DNA of 27,232 bases from Acidithiobacillus sulfuriphilus (GTDB lineage Bacteria > Pseudomonadota > Gammaproteobacteria > Acidithiobacillales > Acidithiobacillaceae). Position numbers and translations under genes: made by a program. The stretch is taken from positions 1 to 27,232 of the forward strand of contig NZ_RIZI01000162.1 in assembly GCF_003721225.1 (NCBI RefSeq). Reading direction: 5' to 3'. Below, piece by piece: positions 22,516 through 27,232 of the stretch (the stretch's first letter is position 1; each line of letters opens with the position of its first letter). The notes under the pieces are model-generated. The model ran no database searches. It was not told the DNA's origin and saw nothing but the letters and a program-made list of their open reading frames with translations.

Positions 22516-24315
22516 ATGAGCAAAACCTTGCAGAACCGGCCGACGGGCGCGGAACAGGTACACTGGCGTCTGGAGGACCTCTATGCCGGTCTGGACGATC
22601 CCCGCTTGGGGGAGGATATGGACTGGGCGGCAAGCGAGGCGACGGCCTTTGCCCGCGATTACCGGCCGGGTCTGGTAAATTTGAGTGGCGATGGCCTGGC
22701 CGGGGCCATGGAGCGCCTGGAGGCCATCCGTCAGCGTCTGGGACGGGTGGGGAGCTATCGTTATCTCAGCTATGTGACCCATTCCGATCAGTCTGCCTAC
22801 GGTGCGGCCCTGCAGGCCTATGAAGAGGCCGCCACGGCCATCCAGAACCAATTGGTCTTTTTTGACATTGCCTGGAACCAGCTTCCCGACACCCGCGCCG
22901 AGGGCTTGCTGGCAGCACCGGAGTTGGCCCGCTGGCAGCATCTATTGCGGCACTGGCGGGTGTACCGCGACCATCTGCGCAGCGAAAGCGAAGAGCAGAT
23001 CCTGGCCGAGAAACGGGTGACGGGGCGCGCCCTCTGGGAGCGGCTGTTTGACGAGACCTTCACCGAGATGCGCTTTCCCCTGCGCGGGCGGGCATTGAGC
23101 GAACAGGAGGTGCTGGCGCTCCTGTCCAACCCCGACCGCGAATTGCGCCACGATGCCGCCGAGGCCATGACCAAAGGCCTGGAAGGCCGCCTGCATACCC
23201 TGACCACCTGTTTCAATGCCGTTCTCGGCGACAAGGCCATTGATGACCGGCTGCGCCACTATCCCCATTGGCTGGCGGAACGCAACCTGGGTAACGAAAT
23301 CTCCGATGCCATGGTCGCGGCCCTGGAGGGCGCCGTGGTCGGCCGCTATCCCCTGGTAGCCCGCTATTACCGGCTCAAGGGGCGCCTGCTGGGCATTTCG
23401 CCGTTGCTGGATTATGACCGCTATGCGCCGTTGCCGGGCGGCGAGGGGCATTATTCCTGGGCGGATTGTCAACGCATCGTGCTGCAGGCCTTCGCCGATT
23501 TTTCTCCGGAAATGGGTGCCATCGGCCAGCAGTTCTTCGCCCGCGGCTGGATCGACGCGGCCCTGGCCCCGGGCAAGCGCGGCGGGGCCTTTGCCCATCC
23601 GGTCACGCCCGATGTCCATCCTTATCTCATGGTCAATTATACCGGTACGGTGCGCGATGTGATGACCGTGGCCCACGAGTTGGGGCACGGGATTCATCAG
23701 TTTTTGGCCCGTGAACAGGGTTATCTCAATGCCGACACCCCCCTGACCACCGCCGAGACGGCCTCGGTCTTCGGCGAGATGCTGACCTTCGAGTGTCTGA
23801 TGCGGGAGGAGGCCGACCCGCGCCATCGTTTGGCCCTGCTCTGCGGCAAGATCGAGGACACCTTTGCCACGGTCTTCCGCCAGATGGCCATGCACCGCTT
23901 CGAGGCGGCCATGCACCAGGCGCGGCGCCAGGAGGGCGAGCTCAGCAAGGAGCGTTTGGCGGAACTGTGGATGCAGACCCAGCGCGAGCAGTTTGGCGAC
24001 AGTGTCGAACTGCGCCAGGGCTATCGCTGGTGGTGGAGCTATATTCCCCACTTCATCAGTTCACCGGGCTATGTCTATGCCTATGCCTTCGGCGAATTGC
24101 TGACCCTGGCCCTCATTCAGCGTTACCGCAGCGATCCCCAGGGTTTCGTGCCGCGCTACACCGAGATGCTGCGCCTGGGCGGTGCGCGCGCGCCGGCGGA
24201 AGTGGTGGGGGTGACGGGGGTGGATCTGGAGGCGCCGGAGATCTGGGAAGGGGCACTGGATTATCTCCAGGGAATGGTGGACGCGGCGGAACGCCTCGCG
24301 GAGGCGCTTCAGTGA
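22516..24315 (+). CDS. M3 family oligoendopeptidase (PepF-like)
   Basis: A 599-residue cytosolic zinc metallopeptidase that degrades oligopeptides. The N-terminal helical part begins [19 protein letters not shown], typical of PepF-type enzymes. The catalytic domain contains [24 protein letters not shown], where His387, Glu388 and His391 form the HExxH zinc site. Glu414 in [11 protein letters not shown] is the third ligand. Near the C-terminus are [26 protein letters not shown], which holds the substrate-binding His/Tyr residues of the family, and a conserved final helix. The ATG at 22516 is preceded by CGGAG ten bases upstream. The stop overlaps the fumC start by four bases, so the two are co-translated. 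I give no symbol because the pepF and prlC-like groups are not distinguishable with certainty. Confidence 0.92.
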   Translation: MSKTLQNRPTGAEQVHWRLEDLYAGLDDPRLGEDMDWAASEATAFARDYRPGLVNLSGDGLAGAMERLEAIRQRLGRVGSYRYLSYVTHSDQSAYGAALQAYEEAATAIQNQLVFFDIAWNQLPDTRAEGLLAAPELARWQHLLRHWRVYRDHLRSESEEQILAEKRVTGRALWERLFDETFTEMRFPLRGRALSEQEVLALLSNPDRELRHDAAEAMTKGLEGRLHTLTTCFNAVLGDKAIDDRLRHYPHWLAERNLGNEISDAMVAALEGAVVGRYPLVARYYRLKGRLLGISPLLDYDRYAPLPGGEGHYSWADCQRIVLQAFADFSPEMGAIGQQFFARGWIDAALAPGKRGGAFAHPVTPDVHPYLMVNYTGTVRDVMTVAHELGHGIHQFLAREQGYLNADTPLTTAETASVFGEMLTFECLMREEADPRHRLALLCGKIEDTFATVFRQMAMHRFEAAMHQARRQEGELSKERLAELWMQTQREQFGDSVELRQGYRWWWSYIPHFISSPGYVYAYAFGELLTLALIQRYRSDPQGFVPRYTEMLRLGGARAPAEVVGVTGVDLEAPEIWEGALDYLQGMVDAAERLAEALQ

Positions 24316-25715
24316 GCATGCGCAGCGAAAAAGACAGCATGGGAACGGTGGAAGTGGACGAGAGCGTTCTGTGGGGCGCACAGACCCAGCGTTCGCTGCA
24401 TTATTTCGCCATCGGCGAGGAGCGCATGCCCCTGCCCGTCATCCACGCCCTGGCGCGCATCAAGGGCGCCGCAGCGGTGGTGAATGGGGCGCTGGGTCTG
24501 CTGGATGCGGAGCGGGTGGGTTTGATTGGCCAAACCGCCGCTGAGGTGCTGGGGGGCCGCTGGGACGACCAGTTCCCCCTGCGCGTCTGGCAGACGGGCA
24601 GCGGTACCCAGAGCAACATGAATGTCAACGAGGTCATTGCCAACCGTGCCAACGAACTGGCGGGCCAGCCCCGGGGCGGCAAGACGCCCGTCCATCCCAA
24701 CGATCACGTCAATCTGGGGCAGTCCTCCAACGACGTCTTTCCCTCTGCCATGCATGTGGCGGCGGCGCTGGCGCTGCACCAGCGCCTCCTGCCGGCCTTG
24801 GCCCATCTGGAGGATACCCTGGGAGCGAAAGAGGCGGCCTTTGCCGGGCAGATCAAGATCGGCCGCACCCATCTGATGGACGCCGTGCCCTTGACCCTGG
24901 GACAGGAGTTTTCCGGCTATCGCGCCCAGTTGCGGCAGGGCGTGGCGGCCCTGGAGCAGGCCCTGCCGGCGCTGTACGAGTTGGCCTTGGGGGGGACGGC
25001 GGTGGGCACCGGGCTCAATACCCACCCCGCCTTTGCCGCCGCCGTCTGCGCCCGGCTCCACGAAGAGCTGGGTCTGCCCTTCCGTCCGGCGGTCAACCCC
25101 TTTGCCGCCCTGGCCGGGCACGAGGCCATGCTCCGGGCCAGCAGCGCCCTGCGTCTGCTGGCCATGGCGCTGATGAAGATCGCCAACGACATCCGCTGGA
25201 TGGGCTCCGGCCCGCGCTGCGGCCTGGGGGAACTGGCCTTGCCGGAGAATGAGCCGGGTTCCTCCATCATGCCCGGCAAGGTCAATCCCACCCAGGCAGA
25301 GGCCCTCACCATGGTCTGCGTGCAGGTCTTCGGCAATGATGCCAGCATCGCCTTCGCCGCCTCCCAGGGCCAGTTTGAGCTCAACGTCTACAAGCCCGTC
25401 ATCGCCTACAACTTTCTCCAGGCGGCAGGGCTGCTGGCCGATGCCTGCCGCTCCTTTGCCGACCATTGCGTGGCCGGCCTCGTCGCCCGCCCCGGGCAAC
25501 TGGATGCGCATCTGCAGCAATCCCTCATGCTGGTCACGGCCCTTACCCCTATTATCGGCTACGAACGCGCCGCCGAGGTCGCTCGCCATGCCCATGCGCA
25601 GCAGGTCACGCTGCGGGAGGCGGCGGCGGCGTTGGGGTATTTGTCGGCGGAGGATTTCGATAGCGCGGTGCGGCCCGAGCAGATGTTGGCGCCGGGGCGT
25701 GGAGGCGGGGAGTAG
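24312..25715 (+). CDS. fumC: Fumarate hydratase class II (FumC)
   Basis: FumC is the iron-free, oxygen-stable homotetrameric fumarase of the TCA cycle. The 467 residues equal the E. coli length. Family motifs are all present: [25 protein letters not shown] at the start, [72 protein letters not shown] and the signature loop [13 protein letters not shown] with the catalytic serine. I chose the GTG at 24312 because GGAGG (24300-24304) is seven bases upstream; the ATG at 24318 would have 13-base spacing. The GTGA overlap with the peptidase stop implies coupling. A terminator and an inverted-repeat element follow. Confidence 0.96.
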   Translation: MSMRSEKDSMGTVEVDESVLWGAQTQRSLHYFAIGEERMPLPVIHALARIKGAAAVVNGALGLLDAERVGLIGQTAAEVLGGRWDDQFPLRVWQTGSGTQSNMNVNEVIANRANELAGQPRGGKTPVHPNDHVNLGQSSNDVFPSAMHVAAALALHQRLLPALAHLEDTLGAKEAAFAGQIKIGRTHLMDAVPLTLGQEFSGYRAQLRQGVAALEQALPALYELALGGTAVGTGLNTHPAFAAAVCARLHEELGLPFRPAVNPFAALAGHEAMLRASSALRLLAMALMKIANDIRWMGSGPRCGLGELALPENEPGSSIMPGKVNPTQAEALTMVCVQVFGNDASIAFAASQGQFELNVYKPVIAYNFLQAAGLLADACRSFADHCVAGLVARPGQLDAHLQQSLMLVTALTPIIGYERAAEVARHAHAQQVTLREAAAALGYLSAEDFDSAVRPEQMLAPGRGGGE

Positions 25716-25749
25716 ATCCTGTCCCGCCTTGGCCAGGGGACCTGCATCG

Positions 25750-25941
25750 GCCTCCGCCCGCTGGCAGCGGGGTTTTTTGCTCCGGCGGTCCTTGCCTGTT
25801 GTTCTACGGCTCATCCCGCTGGCAGGCGAAAACTCGCCCTGCGGGCTCAAACAGTTCGCCTGCCGGGCGCGGGCTTTCGCCAAGAATAACGACGGCGCGG
25901 ACCGAAGTCGCGGCAAAACCCCGCTGCCAGCGGGCGGAGGC
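25750..25941. repeat. Inverted-repeat element of REP/MITE type between fumC and cydB
   Basis: The 27-base left end (25750-25776) and right end (25915-25941) are perfect inverted copies, and each contains its own hairpin (CCCGCTG/CAGCGGG with a one-base centre). Inside, a second perfect inverted repeat of 10 bases (25821-25830 and 25855-25864) surrounds a small GCCC/GGGC hairpin, and weaker complementarity runs between the two pairs of arms. The motif CCCGCTGGCAG occurs three times: at 25757-25767, 25815-25825 and, inverted, 25924-25934. The whole could fold as one large hairpin. No transposase is encoded. No target-site duplication is evident to me. Confidence 0.65.
25757..25778 (+). terminator. 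Rho-independent terminator of fumC, within the left inverted repeat
   Basis: CCCGCT (25757-25762) pairs with AGCGGG (25766-25771) around a GGC loop, followed by a G and six T's (25773-25778). It is 41 bases after the fumC stop and is part of the left arm of the inverted-repeat element, so the element may supply the terminator. Confidence 0.65.
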
Positions 25942-25950
25942 GCTATGAAT

Positions 25951-25976
25951 AAAAAAGAGGGCGCTTGCGCACCCTC
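25951..25976 (-). terminator. Rho-independent terminator of cydB
   Basis: On the minus strand, GAGGG (25976-25972) pairs with CCCTC (25961-25957), continued after one mismatch by two more pairs and closed by a GCAA tetraloop. Six T's follow (25956-25951). It begins about 25 bases after the cydB stop. Confidence 0.8.
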
Positions 25977-26000
25977 CCCATCCGCAGCGCCAACCGCCCC

Positions 26001-27041
26001 TCAATGGGCGCCGTAGGCCGCCTTTTTGCTGAGCCGGCCGCGGAAGACCCAGATCTGGTACCAGTTGTACATGATCATCACCGGGACGAAACCGGTCATG
26101 AAGAGGGTGAAGACCGCCAGGGAATTGGCCGGGTTGCCGGCTCCTTCGATGGTCCAGGTGCCGGGCACGATATAGGGGTACATGGTGGCCAGCATGGCCG
26201 CCCAGCCCAGCACGACAATGCCCTCCCCCCAGAGCAGGGCGGCAAAATCGTGGCGCAGGGAGTGGTTGCTCATGGCCTTGAAGGCAAAGAAGAGCACCGC
26301 CACCAGCCACCCCGCCCAGATCCACCAATGCGGTCCGGTCCACTTGGCGCTCGCCCAGGGGAATATGGCATAAGACCATACCAGGGTAACGACAATGGCC
26401 GCCAGGGCCAGGTAGGAAAAGGCCGTAGTCCAGCCGCGGGCCCGCTCATGGATGGGGTCGCCATGCTCGAAGCGGGCGCAGAGGTAGAGGCCACCGGCGA
26501 GGCTGGCGGCAACGGTGGCGGCAATGCCTACCCAGACCGTGAAGGGGGTCAAAAAGGTGAGGGCACTTCCGTCATAATGGGGAACGGGGCTGCCGCTCAT
26601 GGGAAAGCCCTGCAGCGTGGCGCCCAGGGCCATGCCCGCAAAGAGCGGCGCGCCCAGGCTGCCCCAGGCAAAGGTCCGGCCCCAGAAGCGTTTGCTGCCG
26701 ATGGCATGGACATGAAACTCGAAAGCCACGGCGCGGGCAATGATGGACCAGAGCGCCAGCATGAGGGGGAAAAGCAGGTAGTTGAAGGCCGAGCCATAGA
26801 CCAGCGGGAAGGCGCCAAAGAGTACGCCACCGGCCACCACGAGCCAGGTTTCATTGCCGTCCCAGAAGCCCGCCATGGATGCCATGACCGCGCCGCGCTC
26901 TTCCTCGTCCCGGGAAAAAAGGGCAAAGATGCCGGCACCGAGGTCGGCGCCATCGAGGGCGATGTAGAGCAGAAAAAAGAGGCCCAGCAACAAAAACCAC
27001 CAGGTGGAGAGCGTTGAGCCGATGCGAATGATGTTGTCCAT
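26001..27041 (-). CDS. cydB: Cytochrome bd-type quinol oxidase subunit II
   Basis: CydB is the second core subunit of cytochrome bd (or the related CIO) oxidase, an inner-membrane enzyme that oxidises quinol and reduces oxygen. The 346-residue protein has about eight to nine hydrophobic helices. Family landmarks are the first-helix LDGADLGAGI, AGFWDGNETWLVVAGGVLFGAFPLVY and LWSIIARAVAFEFH near residue 105. GPHWWIWAGW, YPYIVPG and MTGFVPVMIMYNWYQIWVFRG follow later. The start at 27041 has GGAGAA nine bases upstream. It lies 38 bases after cydA on the same strand and is closed by a terminator. Whether the enzyme is CydAB or the cyanide-insensitive CioAB form cannot be decided from subunit II alone. 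Confidence 0.93.
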   Translation of the reverse strand: MDNIIRIGSTLSTWWFLLLGLFFLLYIALDGADLGAGIFALFSRDEEERGAVMASMAGFWDGNETWLVVAGGVLFGAFPLVYGSAFNYLLFPLMLALWSIIARAVAFEFHVHAIGSKRFWGRTFAWGSLGAPLFAGMALGATLQGFPMSGSPVPHYDGSALTFLTPFTVWVGIAATVAASLAGGLYLCARFEHGDPIHERARGWTTAFSYLALAAIVVTLVWSYAIFPWASAKWTGPHWWIWAGWLVAVLFFAFKAMSNHSLRHDFAALLWGEGIVVLGWAAMLATMYPYIVPGTWTIEGAGNPANSLAVFTLFMTGFVPVMIMYNWYQIWVFRGRLSKKAAYGAH

Positions 27042-27079
27042 AATGATTTCTCCGATGGGTAAACGGCCGGGGGCGCTGC

Positions 27080-27232
27080 TTAACGCTCTTCTTTCAGCAA
27101 GGGTTTGGCGAAGGCCGGTTTGGCCATGCCGCCACCGGCGGGGGCGGCATGGCCGTGTTCACCGTGGACTTCGGCCGAACTGGGGATGTCGTCCACGCCC
27201 TTGGCAATGACGCGGCTGAAGAAGTACCAGGC
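27080..27232 (-). CDS. cydA: Cytochrome bd oxidase subunit I, C-terminal end only
   Basis: The last 50 codons of a gene whose start lies beyond the right edge. The peptide begins AWYFFSRVIAKGVDD, resembling the final transmembrane helix and short cytoplasmic end of CydA/CioA. A histidine- and glycine-rich tail (VHGEHGHAAPAGGG) and a basic terminus (KPLLKEER) follow. The identification rests on this short match and on the position directly upstream of cydB, which is the standard order. The catalytic haem ligands and the Q-loop are outside the window, so short- versus long-Q-loop type cannot be judged. Confidence 0.8.
   Translation of the reverse strand, partial: AWYFFSRVIAKGVDDIPSSAEVHGEHGHAAPAGGGMAKPAFAKPLLKEER

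Noticed and set aside
1..27232. CRISPR array, tRNA, phage, transposase or toxin-antitoxin genes
   Set aside because: I scanned the intergenic regions and translated frames and found no regularly spaced repeats, tRNA-like cloverleaf or recognisable mobile or defence proteins.

Overview
The window is a GC-rich, densely packed stretch of bacterial chromosome. It looks like a gammaproteobacterium-like or Acidithiobacillus-like organism, because it combines the rpsF-rpsR-(DUF2232)-rplI-dnaB-alr-radA order, a DUF1841 protein, an Lpp-type lipoprotein, a class II fumarase, glycogen enzymes, a cytochrome bd oxidase and a DUF1641-like protein. The genus is inference; no rRNA or other taxonomic marker is present. 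I see no tRNA, rRNA, CRISPR array, intact insertion sequence, phage gene or defence gene.

Left region (1-10747, all + strand). The window opens inside nagZ, which ends at a clear terminator. A promoter and a short, strongly folded leader follow, then the long operon rpsF, rpsR, DUF2232 membrane protein, rplI, dnaB, alr, radA. Downstream are pepP and glgP (alpha-glucan phosphorylase). The rpsF leader can pair with its own Shine-Dalgarno sequence, as expected for S6:S18 autoregulation, and this supports a TTG start for rpsF.

Middle region (10748-20110). glgP converges on a small secreted double-psi beta-barrel protein. A 366-base gap holds that gene's promoter and a structured leader for a hemolysin III family membrane protein. 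Next comes an Lpp-like lipoprotein with 14-residue repeats and a C-terminal lysine. It converges across a shared bidirectional terminator with an L,D-transpeptidase (LysM-YkuD-SPOR), the last gene of a minus-strand group nth, FIST-domain protein, L,D-transpeptidase. A second minus-strand group is glgA, a metallo-beta-lactamase/beta-CASP RNase and a small histidine-rich unknown protein. Divergent from glgA is a short protein resembling only the C-terminal half of Kdo transferase (WaaA).

Right region (20110-27232). A large helical protein with internal DUF1641-like repeats is divergent from a DUF1841 gene. An M3 oligopeptidase then overlaps fumC. A 192-base inverted-repeat element of REP/MITE type separates fumC from the convergent cytochrome bd genes cydAB, of which cydA is cut by the window edge.

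The genes fall into ordinary cellular themes: translation and replication (rpsF operon), wall and envelope (nagZ, alr, L,D-transpeptidase, lipoprotein, beta-barrel protein), glycogen turnover (glgP, glgA), DNA repair (radA, nth), peptide turnover (pepP, M3 peptidase) and energy metabolism (fumC, cydAB). The least explained parts are the DUF1641-like repeat protein, the half-size WaaA-like protein, the phased repeats upstream of glgA, the structured hemolysin III leader and the inverted-repeat element after fumC. None of these amounts to a demonstrated new system.
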